Part shown: in pieces, positions 9,173-19,981 of the stretch
Numbering within the stretch: the first letter of the stretch is position 1
Layout of the letters: every line of letters starts with the position of its first letter
Origin: CAVONV01 sp963697355
Lineage (GTDB): Bacteria; Acidobacteriota; Vicinamibacteria; Marinacidobacterales; DATDRI01
Assembly: GCA_963697355.1 (NCBI GenBank)
Contig: CAVONV010000021.1
Coordinates: forward strand, 558,001 to 622,000
Direction: 5' to 3'
DNA length: 64,000 nt
Position numbers and translations under genes: made by a program
Notes under the pieces: generated by a model
What the model saw: the letters and a program-made list of their open reading frames with translations, nothing else
What the model was told of the DNA's origin: nothing
The model's database searches: none

Positions 9173-10285
9173 CTATTTGTTGAGGAGCTCTGCGACTTGT
9201 AAGCGTTTCAAAATGGCGGCGTGAGTGACCAGACCAATGCAGTCCTGCGCTGAGTCGACCACGATGAGTCGACCGAGACCCGACAATGCCATCCTTTGAA
9301 GGGCCTCGACGATATCTTGGTCGGCACCAATGGTGGACTTGTCATCCACGGGCGCCATGGCCGCTTGTACCGATGTGCGGTCCCAATCCTCGTTTGCGAT
9401 TCGCTTCACGTCGGAAAGCGACAAGATGCCACTCAAGCGCCCGCCGTTCTCCACTGGAAATCCTCCGTAGCCATGGCGAAGGAAGTAGTCGCGCACCGCG
9501 TCGGCAACGGAAATGTGGGAAGGCACGGCAATGCAGTCCGTCACCATCAGATCCCGCACACGGACACCGGCGAGGACCGCGCCTAGGCGGACTTGCTGAT
9601 AGGCGCCGGCGGCGGCATCTTTGAGGAACCACCCAATGAGGATCCACCAAAGCCCAGTCATTCCGGCTCCACTGACCAGAGCGAATATGCCTCGGAGGAT
9701 GAGAAGATATGCGAACGTGGTTCCGAGGGCTGACGCAATGCGTGTGGCGCGCACCTTGCCGGTGAAATTCCAAATCGCTGCTCTAAGGACCCGTCCTCCG
9801 TCCAAGGGGAAGGCGGGGATCAGATTGAATCCGCCGAGGACTAGATTGAGCAGGCCGAGGTAAGAAGTCACGGCTGTCGCGGCGGCTCCCCCCAGGCCCA
9901 TTCGAGCGGCCCCATAGAACAAACCGGCCAAAATGAAACTGGCGATAGGGCCGGCGATTGCCACTTTGAACTCAACCCAAGCGCTCTTCGGCTCTTCCTT
10001 TAGTCGTGCTAAGCCGCCGAAGATAAACAGCGTGATGGACACGATGCCGATGCCGTTTCGCATAGCCACGACGGAATGGCCCAGTTCGTGGAATAGTACC
10101 GAAGCAAACAATAGCAGGGCTGCCACGAGCCCCTTGGCCCAATAGGTGGATGTCGGTAGGTCCGGGTACTGCGAAGGAAAATAGCCTTCCGAAAGACTCC
10201 AGGCGATGAGCCCGAAAATGATGAACCATGTGAAGTGTATGTAGATCGGTATACCGAAGATCCGGGCAATCCGAATTCCGCTCAT
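9173..10285 (-). CDS. Site-2 protease family protein with CBS pair
   Basis: M50 intramembrane metalloprotease of the SpoIVFB/Rv2625c-like type. HELGH near residue 66 and FPLDGGRVLRA near residue 162 are the zinc-binding and third-ligand motifs. About six membrane helices cover residues 1-230. Two CBS motifs follow (about 240-365, beginning VRVRDLMVTDC), which commonly bind adenosine nucleotides and could gate activity. Length is 370 aa. The ATG has AGGAGG 6 bases upstream. It is divergent from psiE. It is a second site-2 protease besides RseP and is not in the rseP operon; its substrate is unknown. Confidence 0.9.
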   Translation of the reverse strand: MSGIRIARIFGIPIYIHFTWFIIFGLIAWSLSEGYFPSQYPDLPTSTYWAKGLVAALLLFASVLFHELGHSVVAMRNGIGIVSITLFIFGGLARLKEEPKSAWVEFKVAIAGPIASFILAGLFYGAARMGLGGAAATAVTSYLGLLNLVLGGFNLIPAFPLDGGRVLRAAIWNFTGKVRATRIASALGTTFAYLLILRGIFALVSGAGMTGLWWILIGWFLKDAAAGAYQQVRLGAVLAGVRVRDLMVTDCIAVPSHISVADAVRDYFLRHGYGGFPVENGGRLSGILSLSDVKRIANEDWDRTSVQAAMAPVDDKSTIGADQDIVEALQRMALSGLGRLIVVDSAQDCIGLVTHAAILKRLQVAELLNK

Positions 10286-10418
10286 CGGTGGCCTCCTGAG
10301 GTAGGATTATAGCCAAAGTGAGGCGGATCGCGATATTTGCAGCTTCACTCGGCGGCTTGTGGTCGATCGTGAGATCGTCGCCTAAAGCGGCTAGCTAAAG
10401 AAAGGATGATAGCTTTCC

Positions 10419-10862
10419 ATGGAAATTGACAAAGAGCCCGACCCGTTTTTGCGTCGCTTGTATCAGGCGATACATGTTGCTGTGCGTATTCTCGCCGTCA
10501 TCATGGTACTCGTGATCTTTGCTGGTGTGATTGATGTCGTGTTGGTCCTCTACCAGAGACTGATGACTAATCCTCGCTTTTTCTTGACGATTAGCGACAT
10601 CTTGGCCACATTCGGCGCCTTTCTGGCGGTGATGATTGCCATCGAAATCTTCGAGAATCTCACGCTTTATCTTCGTAAAGATGTAATCCACGTGGAAATC
10701 GTCATGGCGACAGCCTTGATGGCGATTGCACGAAAGGTGATCGTCTTGGACTACAAAGAGCTTTCGTCTGACTATGTTTGGGCGACGGGCGCGGTCGTGC
10801 TGGCGGCGAGCGTTGGCTACTGGCTCGTTGTCAGAAGAAAAAGGACTAGCAACGCGGGATGA
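10419..10862 (+). CDS. psiE: PsiE-family membrane protein
   Basis: 147-residue protein with four predicted membrane helices (about 20-45, 62-82, 92-115 and 122-140), matching the phosphate-starvation-inducible PsiE family. Typical blocks are the first helix VAVRILAVIMVLVIFAGVI and the helix boundary ENLTLYLRKDVIHVEIVMATALM. Its biochemical role is not established. A purine-rich AAAGGAT precedes the ATG. Its last 25 codons lie inside the 1.19-kb direct repeat; the second repeat copy at 37082 holds only this tail. This copy is the intact gene and marks the left, ancestral side of the island insertion. Confidence 0.85.
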   Translation: MEIDKEPDPFLRRLYQAIHVAVRILAVIMVLVIFAGVIDVVLVLYQRLMTNPRFFLTISDILATFGAFLAVMIAIEIFENLTLYLRKDVIHVEIVMATALMAIARKVIVLDYKELSSDYVWATGAVVLAASVGYWLVVRRKRTSNAG

Positions 10863-11977
10863 CGTAAGAGGCAGAACAATGTGTTGAGCAAAAACAAAGC
10901 AAGGAAGCGTCGTTCACGCAAAGCCTGCCTCCCTCCCGGATCTTTTGTGCATGTGGGGGAGCAGAAGGTCGACAAATCGGAAGTGTCGCTGATCGTTTAT
11001 GACGTGGAGACCGTATGGCTTATTTCAAAAGGAAGAAGTGGCTGTAATCGCCCGGCGGTCGTCCTCCTTCTCGAGTGCTTGAGTTCTCGGGTACTTGAGT
11101 TCTTTTACTTATTTCACCTTCATCGACAACTTCTTCCCTAACGAGACGAAGTGGTCCACCCACTTCTTTGCCTCCGGCTCTCCTTGCTCGGCCCTTGACC
11201 GATAGTAAGGTAAAGAGTTGACTGAAACTTGGTAGTAGCGGTTCTGTACTTTCCAAAGATTGGCTCGAAAGGGAAGGACTTCGATTAGGGTGGCCACCGC
11301 ATCGAGGCGTTCCACGAGCTCCAGTTTTTCCGGAGTCTCGAAAAACCGGTCCGCCAGTCTTTCGATGGCCGTCCTCCAGGCGAAGGTGAGCGTTTCGGTG
11401 TCCAGGCTGACGCCTTCTGTTTCCGCCTCCCTCAATGGGCTCTCAATCCGCTTCGGATCCAGCACCTCGCTCCCGAAAGCGTGACGGAGGTTGCTGTTGA
11501 GTGCGAACTCCGCCGCCGTCAGAAAAGCTTTGGGAGAAGGGATGCCTAGATTGTTGAAAAACCGCATTGTCGGGGCATGGTGCTCGTGCAGTTGCCGATA
11601 GACGGCTTCCGCTTCGTTCAATGCTGACCCGAGCACTAGATTCAAGATTTTTCTTTGTTGGTCGCGGAAGAGAGAACGGAGTGAGTACGTCGACTCCCCG
11701 AAGTGACGGTCAAGTAGACGTATGACCGCAGGGAAATCCGCATGATCGAACGGAGCCGCTACTTCCTCGAGCAATTCTCGATAGGCGGCGGCACCCAAGA
11801 ACGGCCTCACACCGCCGTTGACTTGGTGACCACCGAAATGAAGAACTCCGTAGCTCAGCTCGGCAGACTCCTGAGTAATCTCTGACGCGATATGCGCCCT
11901 TCCAATCAGTAACTTCGAACGTCCCGCTTCGAAGAGGTGGGAGTCCCGCCGCTCGACACGAAAGCAAGCCGTCCTCA
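10788..11977. repeat. Left copy of a 1.19-kb direct repeat
   Basis: 1190 bases that match 37082-38274 in the same orientation, starting inside psiE (GGCGCGGTCGTGCTGG) and ending with the shared GTCCTCA in the GH57 coding region. The translated GH57 part differs at about 13 of 289 residues, so the copies have diverged by several percent. Contents: psiE 3' end, corA 5' remnant, and GH57 C-terminal part. Beyond 11977 the sequences are unrelated. Confidence 0.9.
10881..11030 (+). pseudogene. corA 5' remnant (Mg2+ transporter)
   Basis: About 50 codons, GTG start with AGAGG 9 bases upstream, reading KARKRRSRKACLPPGSF and then HVGEQKVDKSEVSLIVYD. This matches the N-terminus of CorA magnesium channels (the ..KAGLPPGTLV..G.. 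opening). All of the cytoplasmic funnel and the GMNF membrane part are missing; the frame instead runs into the convergent GH57 3' end. The other repeat copy has the same truncation, so the loss is older than the duplication. Confidence 0.6.
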
Positions 11978-11978
11978 T
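11109..11978 (-). pseudogene. C-terminal fragment of GH57/DUF3536 enzyme (repeat copy)
   Basis: 289 codons equivalent to the last 289 of the full gene at 37406-39829, about 95% identical. It lacks the whole GH57 catalytic barrel with its HGHFYQPPRENPW and EGMWLPEAAVD motifs. The apparent ATG at 11978 is created at the repeat edge, where the full gene has CTG; there is no ribosome-binding site ahead. It is a truncation caused by island insertion, not an independent gene. Confidence 0.85.
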
Positions 11979-12108
11979 GCGCCAACATTAGAAGGGCGTT
12001 ATATAGTCAAGTGTCAGAGCGCTCACCCGGGTTGGGTCGATTCCGTTCTACCTCCAAAGCACTAAGGCCGGCACCGGGGCGTGCGCAATCCTCCCTGAGT
12101 AGCGGCCT

Positions 12109-12114
12109 TATAAT
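12109..12114 (+). promoter_or_regulatory. Possible -10 element of the mrp operon
   Basis: TATAAT lies 91 bases before the mrpA start, in an otherwise GC-rich leader. No clear -35 box is seen at the right distance, so this is a weak call. Confidence 0.25.
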
Positions 12115-12204
12115 ACTCTCGGTTAGCGAATCGCAAACCTGCCAGTTTTGGAGGCTGGACAGGTTTCGAGATCTACGAGGTTTCGTCTGAAAGAGGTCGT
12201 GTCT

Positions 12205-14532
12205 ATGATCCGCTCTATTTTGTCCGTATTCAGCCCCACCCGCGTCGAAGCCGACGCCCATTCCTCCCAGGGCGGCCCCAACGGCTGGCTGATTGCCTTG
12301 CTGCCGCTGGCCATCGCCGTCTACCTGGCCACGCTGCTCGAGCCGATCGCCGCGGGCGAGGTCTTCTCGGTGGTGCTGCCCTGGGTACCGAGTTTGGGGA
12401 TCACCCTCTCCTTCTACGTCGACGGGCTGAGTCTCCTCTTTGCCCTGCTCGTCAGCGGGATCGGGACCCTGGTCATGATCTACGCCGGGAGCTACCTGGC
12501 CGGTCACCCCCAATTGGGGCGGCTGTACGGCTTTTTGACCGTATTCATGGTCGCGATGCTCGGTCTGGTTCTGGCCGACAACATTATGACGATGTTCATC
12601 TTTTGGGAGCTAACCAGCATCAGCTCCTACCTGCTGATTGGCTTTGACCACGAGAAATCGGGGTCCCGCTCAGCGGCCTTGCAGGCGCTATTGATCACCG
12701 GCGGCGGCGGCCTGGCCCTGCTGGCCGGGCTGATTTTGCTGGCCCTGGTGGGTGGCAGTTGGGATATCTCGACCCTGGTGCAGTCGGGCGATGTGATTCG
12801 CCAGCATCCGCTCTACTTGCCGATCCTGTTGCTGGTTTTGCTAGGTGCGTTCACCAAGTCGGCCCAGGTCCCCTTCCATTTCTGGCTGCCCGGGGCCATG
12901 GCCGCCCCCACCCCGATCAGCGCCTATCTGCACTCGGCGACGATGGTCAAAGCGGGGATCTATCTGCTGGCCCGGCTCAACCCGGCCCTGGGCGGCACCG
13001 ACGAATGGCATTACCTGATCACCCTTGCCGGGGCGACCACCATGCTGGCCGGGGCGCTCCTGGCCCTGCCCCAAACCGACCTGAAACGGCTGCTGGCCTA
13101 CTCGACCGTCAGCGCCCTGGGCACCCTGATGTTGCTGCTGGGGTTGGATACTTCCCTTTCGATGAAAGCGGCGGTCGTTTTCCTGCTGGTTCACTCCCTT
13201 TACAAAGGCGGGCTGTTTATGGTGGCCGGGAACATCGGCCACGAAACCGGCACCCGTGACGTACGCCGCCTGGGTGGCATGGCCAGATTGATGCCTCTGA
13301 CCGCCCTGGCGGCCGGGCTGGCCGCCCTGTCGATGGTCGGTTTTCCGCCGCTGCTCGGATTCATCGGCAAAGAGATCATTTACGAAGCCAAAACCCAGGC
13401 CCCGAACGCCGCCCCGTTCATCACCGCCGCCGGTGTCCTGTCGAACGTGTTGATGGTCGCGGTGGCCGGGATCGTCGGGCTGCGCCCTTTTCTGGGGAAA
13501 AGGGGTGATCCTCCCAAAAAAGCCCACGAAGCCCCTCTGGCGATGTGGCTGGGTCCGCTGCTATTGGGCGGCCTGGGCTTGTTCATCGGCCTGCTGCCAG
13601 ACCAGTTGGCCCAGGGGATCGTCGGCCCGGCGGTCTCAGCGATCAAGGCCGAGCCGACCACGGTCAAAATCGCCCTCTGGCACGGCTTCAACGTGGTGCT
13701 GCTGCTAAGCGTGGTCACCGTAGCCAGTGGGGCGGCGGTCTACTTTGCCCGCAAGCTGAGCCGCACCCTGGCCGCCCGGCTGGATTACCTGACCGCCCTG
13801 ACCCCGGACCGACTATTCAGCCGAGGTATCGACGCCCTCATTCGGCTGGCCGGCCTGCTGACCGGCCTTTTGCAGAACGGCTACCTACGCTCCTACCTGC
13901 TGACCATCGTCAGCGCGGCGGTGGGGCTGGTGGGGTATGCCCTGGTCACCCAGGCCGGCCTGACCGGAACCCACCTGACCGGAGCCACAGCCTGGGGCGA
14001 CATCCGCTTCCACGAAGTGGCCGTGGCGGTCATGATCCTGGTGGGGACCCTCTTCGTGGTCCGCGCCACATCGCGCCTATCGGCGGTGGTGGGATTGGGG
14101 GCGATTGGGTTTGGGGTGTCGCTGCTGTACTTCTTGTTCAGTGCCCCGGACCTGGCCATGACCCAGCTCGCCATCGAGACCCTCACCGTCATTTTGCTGG
14201 TCTTGATCCTGTATCGCCTGCCCCGCTTCGGCAGCTTCACCCAGCGGGCGGATCGTCTGCGGGACGGGGCGATCGCCATCGCCGCCGGTGGCCTGGTGAC
14301 GGTCCTGGTGCTGGTGGTGGCCGCCCTGCCGGCCGTCTCCCGGCTGACCCCCTTCTTCGCCGAGAGCTCGCTCCCACTGGCCAAAGGGCGCAACGTGGTC
14401 AATGTCATCCTGGTCGATTTCCGGGCTCTGGATACGCTGGGTGAAATCACCGTCCTGGCTGTGGCGGCCATTGGGGTATATGCCCTGTTGAAGCTTAGCC
14501 GAACCAGCCCAGACGAATCAGAAGAGGAGTAA
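12205..14532 (+). CDS. mrpA: Mrp Na+(K+)/H+ antiporter subunit A
   Basis: Largest subunit of the multi-gene Mrp cation/proton antiporter, related to NuoL. 775 aa from the ATG at 12205 (AGAGGT 7-8 bases upstream). The proton-channel core includes FIFWELTSISSYLLIGFDH, then GAFTKSAQVPFHFWLPGAM with the conserved Lys, and LKRLLAYSTVSALGTLMLL. The C-terminal 150 residues carry the MrpB-like extension (SAPDLAMTQLAIETLTVILLV), as in group 1 operons. It heads seven tightly packed genes. Codon use here favours CTG and GCC far more than genes outside the island, a sign of transfer. No frameshifts. Confidence 0.93.
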   Translation: MIRSILSVFSPTRVEADAHSSQGGPNGWLIALLPLAIAVYLATLLEPIAAGEVFSVVLPWVPSLGITLSFYVDGLSLLFALLVSGIGTLVMIYAGSYLAGHPQLGRLYGFLTVFMVAMLGLVLADNIMTMFIFWELTSISSYLLIGFDHEKSGSRSAALQALLITGGGGLALLAGLILLALVGGSWDISTLVQSGDVIRQHPLYLPILLLVLLGAFTKSAQVPFHFWLPGAMAAPTPISAYLHSATMVKAGIYLLARLNPALGGTDEWHYLITLAGATTMLAGALLALPQTDLKRLLAYSTVSALGTLMLLLGLDTSLSMKAAVVFLLVHSLYKGGLFMVAGNIGHETGTRDVRRLGGMARLMPLTALAAGLAALSMVGFPPLLGFIGKEIIYEAKTQAPNAAPFITAAGVLSNVLMVAVAGIVGLRPFLGKRGDPPKKAHEAPLAMWLGPLLLGGLGLFIGLLPDQLAQGIVGPAVSAIKAEPTTVKIALWHGFNVVLLLSVVTVASGAAVYFARKLSRTLAARLDYLTALTPDRLFSRGIDALIRLAGLLTGLLQNGYLRSYLLTIVSAAVGLVGYALVTQAGLTGTHLTGATAWGDIRFHEVAVAVMILVGTLFVVRATSRLSAVVGLGAIGFGVSLLYFLFSAPDLAMTQLAIETLTVILLVLILYRLPRFGSFTQRADRLRDGAIAIAAGGLVTVLVLVVAALPAVSRLTPFFAESSLPLAKGRNVVNVILVDFRALDTLGEITVLAVAAIGVYALLKLSRTSPDESEEE

Positions 14533-14536
14533 TCGC

Positions 14537-14944
14537 ATGGGGTCATTGATCTTGTCCACCGGAACCGGCTACCTGTTGCCGCTGCTGCTGCTGCTATCGG
14601 TCTTTCTGCTGATCCGGGGCCACAACGAACCGGGTGGCGGGTTCGTGGGCGGGCTGGTCGCAGCGTCCGCCTTCGCCCTCTACACCATCGCCTACAGCGT
14701 GGAGGAAGCGCAACGCCTGCTGCGGGTCTCTCCGCGCGACCTGATCGCGGCCGGCCTACTGACAGCCCTGGCCAGCGGTCTGCTAGGCTTGTTGAGCGGG
14801 CAACCCATTCTGACCGGCCTCTGGGACGACACCGAAATCCCGGTCATCGGCAAACTTGGCACCCCGCTCATGTTCGACACCGGGGTCTATCTGGTGGTGA
14901 TCGGGATCGCCCTGACCATCATCTTCGCCCTGGCGGAGGAGTAA
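14537..14944 (+). CDS. mrpB: Mrp antiporter subunit B
   Basis: 135-residue hydrophobic protein of the MnhB/MrpB family. The RGHNEPGGGFVGGLVAASAF block near residues 27-46 is diagnostic, and four membrane helices are predicted. GAGGAG lies just upstream and the gene follows mrpA by 4 bases. The MrpABCD modules form the part of the complex thought to carry ion translocation. Length and sequence look intact. Confidence 0.92.
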   Translation: MGSLILSTGTGYLLPLLLLLSVFLLIRGHNEPGGGFVGGLVAASAFALYTIAYSVEEAQRLLRVSPRDLIAAGLLTALASGLLGLLSGQPILTGLWDDTEIPVIGKLGTPLMFDTGVYLVVIGIALTIIFALAEE

Positions 14945-14945
14945 A

Positions 14946-15293
14946 ATGACCCCATTATCGGCGCTCATCATCGGAGTACTTTTTGCCGCCGGCCTGTATC
15001 TGATGCTGCGGCGCAGCATCGTCAAGCTATTCATCGGCCTGGTGCTGTTGGGCCACGCGGTCAACCTGTTGATCTTCGTCCTCGGCGGGCTGGTGCGCGG
15101 CAATCCGGCCTTTGTGGCGGTCGGTGAGAGCGGGCTAAACGCGCCATTCGCCGATCCGTTGCCGCAGGCGCTGGCACTGACCGCGATCGTCATCGGTTTC
15201 GGTCTGCAAGCGTTTGTAGTCGTCTTAATCAAGCGTGTCTACCAGACGGTCGGCACCGATGATCTGGATCAGGTCAGAGCGACCGATCTCTAG
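14946..15293 (+). CDS. mrpC: Mrp antiporter subunit C
   Basis: 115-residue, three-helix membrane protein homologous to NuoK. Typical features are LYLMLRRSIVKLFIGLVLLG in the first two helices and the PLPQALALTAIVIGFGLQAF block in the third, which includes the family's conserved LTAIVI segment. It starts one base after the mrpB stop, with a GGAGG site inside the mrpB end. Intact. Confidence 0.92.
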   Translation: MTPLSALIIGVLFAAGLYLMLRRSIVKLFIGLVLLGHAVNLLIFVLGGLVRGNPAFVAVGESGLNAPFADPLPQALALTAIVIGFGLQAFVVVLIKRVYQTVGTDDLDQVRATDL

Positions 15294-15304
15294 GGAGTAT
15301 TTCG

Positions 15305-16838
<1,534 letters not shown>

Positions 16839-16841
16839 ACC

Positions 16842-17309
16842 ATGTTTCTATTCAATATCTTGCTAGCCTTGGCCTGGATAGCCTTGACCGGCCAGTTCAC
16901 CCTGGCCAACTTCATCTTCGGCTTCGGCCTGAGTTACCTGCTGCTGTGGCTGGTCCGCCGGGCGGGAAACGCGTCGAGTTACTTCGCCGAAGTCTACCAA
17001 GTGATCAGTTTCGCCCTCTTTTTCTTCCGCGAACTGATCGCGGCCAACGTACGGGTGGCCTACGATATCGTGACCCCCACCCACTACATGCGCCCGGGCG
17101 TGGTGGCCATCCCCCTCGACATCAAAACCGATGCCGAGATCACCCTACTGGCCAATCTGATCACGCTGACCCCCGGCACCCTCAGCCTGGATGTTTCACC
17201 GGATCGGGGCACGTTGTACGTCCACGCCATGCATCTGAAGGATGTCGAATCGTTCCGGGAAGAGATCAAAACCGGCTACGAGCGCCGGGTGATGGAGGTA
17301 TTACGATGA
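16842..17309 (+). CDS. mrpE: Mrp antiporter subunit E
   Basis: 155-residue MnhE/MrpE family protein with two N-terminal membrane helices and a soluble C-terminal part. The family blocks VAIPLDIKTDAEITLLANLI and LTPGTLSLDVSPDRGTLYVH are clear. It begins 3 bases after the end of mrpD and overlaps mrpF by ATGA. It belongs to the small-subunit part of the complex that is required for assembly. Intact. Confidence 0.92.
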   Translation: MFLFNILLALAWIALTGQFTLANFIFGFGLSYLLLWLVRRAGNASSYFAEVYQVISFALFFFRELIAANVRVAYDIVTPTHYMRPGVVAIPLDIKTDAEITLLANLITLTPGTLSLDVSPDRGTLYVHAMHLKDVESFREEIKTGYERRVMEVLR

Positions 17310-17578
17310 CCTCGATCGAACTGTTGTTGTGGAGTTTGCTGGCCGTCCTCGGCCTGGCCACCATCCTGACCTTCATCCGCCTGCTTCTCGGGCCAACCCT
17401 CTCGGACCGGGTCGTGGCTTTGGACTTACTATCCGCCTTCGGGATCGGGATCATCAGTGTCTACGCCATCTTGACCGGCCAACCGATCTTCCTGGACGTG
17501 GCCGCGGTCCTGGCCCTGATCGCCTTCCTGACGACCGTGGCCTTCGCTTACTACATCGAACGGAGATTTCAGACGTGA
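17306..17578 (+). CDS. mrpF: Mrp antiporter subunit F
   Basis: 90-residue, three-helix MnhF/MrpF protein starting at the ATGA overlap with mrpE. The GPTLSDRVVALDLLSAFGIG block around residues 28-47 is the family hallmark. In better-studied systems MrpF is linked to cation and bile-salt efflux. It overlaps the GTG start of mrpG by the same coupling device. Intact. Confidence 0.9.
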   Translation: MTSIELLLWSLLAVLGLATILTFIRLLLGPTLSDRVVALDLLSAFGIGIISVYAILTGQPIFLDVAAVLALIAFLTTVAFAYYIERRFQT

Positions 17579-17985
17579 CCGTACTGTGGCTTGTGGTTCT
17601 AATCTTGCTGGTGACCGGCACCTTCTTCATGTTGGTGGCCGGCATCGGGGTGTTGCGCATGCCGGATCTGTACCTGCGCATGTCTGCCACCACCAAGGCG
17701 GCCACCCTGGGGGCGGGCTGCATTCTGCTGGCGGCGGGGGCCCACTTTCAGACCCTGGGGGTGATCAGCCGGGTGGGGGCGATTGTCATCTTCTTGCTGA
17801 TCACCGCCCCCATCGCCGCCCACCTACTCGGTCGGGCGGCCTATTTCGACGGAGTCCCTTTGTGGGACGGGACCCTGGTCGACGAGTTAGAAGCCCGGCA
17901 CCGAGAACGGCTGGCGGAAAAGAATGACACCATGCCGGGTGATCGACCCGCCGGTTCCCAAACAGAGCCTGGGAACGGCCGGTAA
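17575..17985 (+). CDS. mrpG: Mrp antiporter subunit G
   Basis: 136-residue MnhG/MrpG protein with a GTG start that overlaps the mrpF stop (GTGA). Three membrane helices and the block GVLRMPDLYLRMSATTKA (residues about 23-40) identify it. The soluble C-terminal tail after about residue 100 is polar and slightly long. It closes the operon; no hairpin terminator is evident after it. Confidence 0.9.
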   Translation: MTVLWLVVLILLVTGTFFMLVAGIGVLRMPDLYLRMSATTKAATLGAGCILLAAGAHFQTLGVISRVGAIVIFLLITAPIAAHLLGRAAYFDGVPLWDGTLVDELEARHRERLAEKNDTMPGDRPAGSQTEPGNGR

Positions 17986-18496
17986 GTTAAGGAGAAAACC
18001 AGACCTGGACGATCTGCTGGCTGGCCCATCAAATTCTCAAAGGCCGGACTCGCGCCTGTCCGGCCCTCGATGGTCAGGTCAACGCCCTGATGGGCGAAGA
18101 CGACAACGTTTCAAGCCTGTGTGTTTGACGCGCTAGCCGGCCGCCGTTGCCTCGTCGGCCAGGCTGGCCTACCGCGCAACAGCCTCCGCCTGCATCAAGA
18201 CATCGGCGGACAGGTTGGCGAAGGCGGGTGCCTGGCAATTTCGTTCCAGACAAGTTGACGGTTTCGCCGTCAGCCGATTTACCTTCCAGCTATCGTCCTC
18301 GATACTAAACGGGCTACGTTCAGAATCCAATAGAATCGGTAGCTCGAAAGGATCGCGTGCGGAAGGATTCCCGGTTTTCCTATCTTTTCAGTCTCGCTAC
18401 CAAGTTCGGAGCCGGGTGAAATAGGGAAGCTGGGTATCAGACAACGTCGAGCAACATCGGTCTGCCCTCGACGGGCCGGGTATCGAGGGCAGGTTC
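17986..18496. other. Stretch after mrp without a recognisable gene
   Basis: About 510 bases. A 40-codon open run (TWTICWLAHQILKGR...) near 18005-18136 resembles nothing I recognise and has no start. No RNA or terminator found. The composition changes near 18200, which may be the right edge of the transferred mrp segment. Confidence 0.5.
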
Positions 18497-18885
18497 TCAC
18501 ACTGCGGATTCCTGCACAGCTGTATCGAAGCGCGTCGTCACCATCGAGGCCAATGGACTGAATGGAATCAGAGCGTTCCGTGGGGGTGAGTAGGATGTCC
18601 CAGCACTTGGTATCGGAACGGTCACGGTCTCACAGATGCCGCAGCCGAGCCCCATGATAATCCGAAGCTCGCTGTCGTGGCCAAGCCCATCGGGGAACTC
18701 GTAATAGACAGAGTCGAATCCGGGTAGGGTTGCATAAAGCGAGAACCGACCTGGTGGGAAGGTTCGAAGGAAGAAACGATCGAGACGCGGCAGCTTTTGG
18801 CTGTCGAGATACTCGGGATGAATCCGCACGATCAGGGTCTCTTCATAGTGGCTGCGATTGAAGATCCCGATACGCCCGCGCTCGG
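18497..18885 (-). pseudogene. Chimeric debris: PPK2 fragment joined to a carboxypeptidase-regulatory-like domain fragment
   Basis: On the minus strand, 18885 to about 18790 reads PERGRIGIFNRSHYEETLIV and then RIHPEYLDSQKLP, an unmistakable piece of polyphosphate kinase 2. Without a stop it continues into FLRTFPPGRFSLYATLPGFD and later MGLGCGICETVTVP, which looks like a carboxypeptidase-regulatory-like beta-sandwich domain. Neither part has its own start or complete domain. The segment abuts the truncated K+ channel on the other strand at about 18887. This is a junction of three unrelated gene pieces, probably non-functional. Confidence 0.6.
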
Positions 18886-18886
18886 G

Positions 18887-19297
18887 ATGAGCGCCTCCAG
18901 CCTGCTCCGACAACCGTTGATCTCGAGTCAGCGTAAGATCACGGTCTTTTTCGTGGCGGTGTTGGCGCTGGTCGTGATCCTGGGCTCTCTGATGTACATG
19001 ATCGAGGGCGAAGCGAACGGTCTCACGAGCATTCCCCAAAGCTTCTACTGGGCCATTGTCACGCTCACCACGGTGGGCTATGGCGACCTCTCGGCTCAGA
19101 CGGCGCTCGGAAAGGCCTTGGCCAGCGTGATCATGATCGTCGGCTACGGCATCATCGCCGTCCCCACCGGCATCGTCACGGCCGAGATGGTTCACTCGTC
19201 GCACAAGGAAACCTCCACGCAAGCCTGTCCCTACTGCAGCGCGGAAGGCCACGACAAGGACGCGCGCTTGTGCAAGTTCTGCGGCGAGGGATTGTGA
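18887..19297 (+). pseudogene. Voltage-gated-type K+ channel, 5'-truncated, with zinc-ribbon tail
   Basis: C-terminal half of a six-helix K+ channel. S5 (KITVFFVAVLALVVILGSLM), the pore helix, an intact TVGYGD selectivity filter, and S6 with GYGIIAVPTGIVTAEM are present. S1-S4, the voltage-sensing part, are missing. The tail carries CPYC.....H...ARLCKFCG, a zinc-ribbon-like motif. The upstream sequence is antisense PPK2 debris, so the N-terminus was lost by rearrangement. The ATG at 18887 has no good ribosome-binding site. It could conceivably act as a two-helix channel, but a pseudogene is more likely. The related channel at 27362 has the same type of tail. Confidence 0.7.
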
Positions 19298-19495
19298 TCG
19301 ATCCCCGGGATTCCTGCGTCCGCCAGAATTGGCCGCCTAGAACCACCCCAGCTCGCTCGACCACTGCGTGAAATGTTCCGCTTTGAACGCTATCTCAAGA
19401 GTGGTTCGGGGCGTGCCATCGCCGGCAGGTACTGTTGGAACGAAACCTAGCCCTAATACAACTTTGTATGGAATTCGAAAACCACGATACAGCCG

Positions 19496-19951
19496 CTAGC
19501 TTCGAACGTTGCTTGAAGTCGCCGTCGGGCCGCGCCTTCGCCAAGAGGCACTTCGTGTGAAGTGTGCCGCGTACTCCCCGTTCCGTAGGTTCGCCTTCCG
19601 GGCTGCCTTCCGCACGAGTACCTGCACGATCTTCTGAGTAAGGGGACGTCCGTCGTCCCGACTCAGAAGCCGCGGGCCTCTGAGATGCCGGTGAACGCGA
19701 AGCGCCTCCGCAAGTCGATTCGTCATGGGAACACGTCTCAAGCGCCCGCCGATGCGAGTAACGCCGGGAAGCTCGCCTCGATGGGCCATGGAGTAGATGG
19801 CCTTGCGGGATGTTCGTAGCAGTTCAGCCATGTCGTCCGCGGTCAGGAGGTATGGAAGTATGTTCTCGTGGGGATCGTCGGAGAAAGTGCGCCCTGAAGG
19901 ACTCTTGTGAATGGCTCGTTCAAGCATCGGCTTCAGTGCGATGAACTGCAA
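19496..19951 (-). pseudogene. Excisionase-type HTH joined to a tyrosine-integrase remnant
   Basis: 151 codons. Residues about 33-75 (YLLTADDMAELLRTSRKAIY ... RIGGRLRR) form a helix-turn-helix of the excisionase/DNA-binding type. From about residue 78, the text NRLAEALRVHRHLRGPRLLS, then QKIVQVLVRKAARKANLRNG, matches the catalytic-domain region of tyrosine integrases just before the H-x-L-R-H-T box. That box is then lost: AAHFTRSASWRR is out of frame. The active-site Arg-His-Tyr set is incomplete, so no recombinase activity is expected. It marks the presence of a former integrative element. Confidence 0.6.
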
Positions 19952-19981
19952 TCAGCAACTATGCAAATAAGACATTAGAAT

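Noticed and set aside
13545..14444. 299-codon second frame inside mrpA
   Set aside because: Gly/Arg/Pro-rich shadow of a GC-rich gene; mrpA in the other frame is certain.
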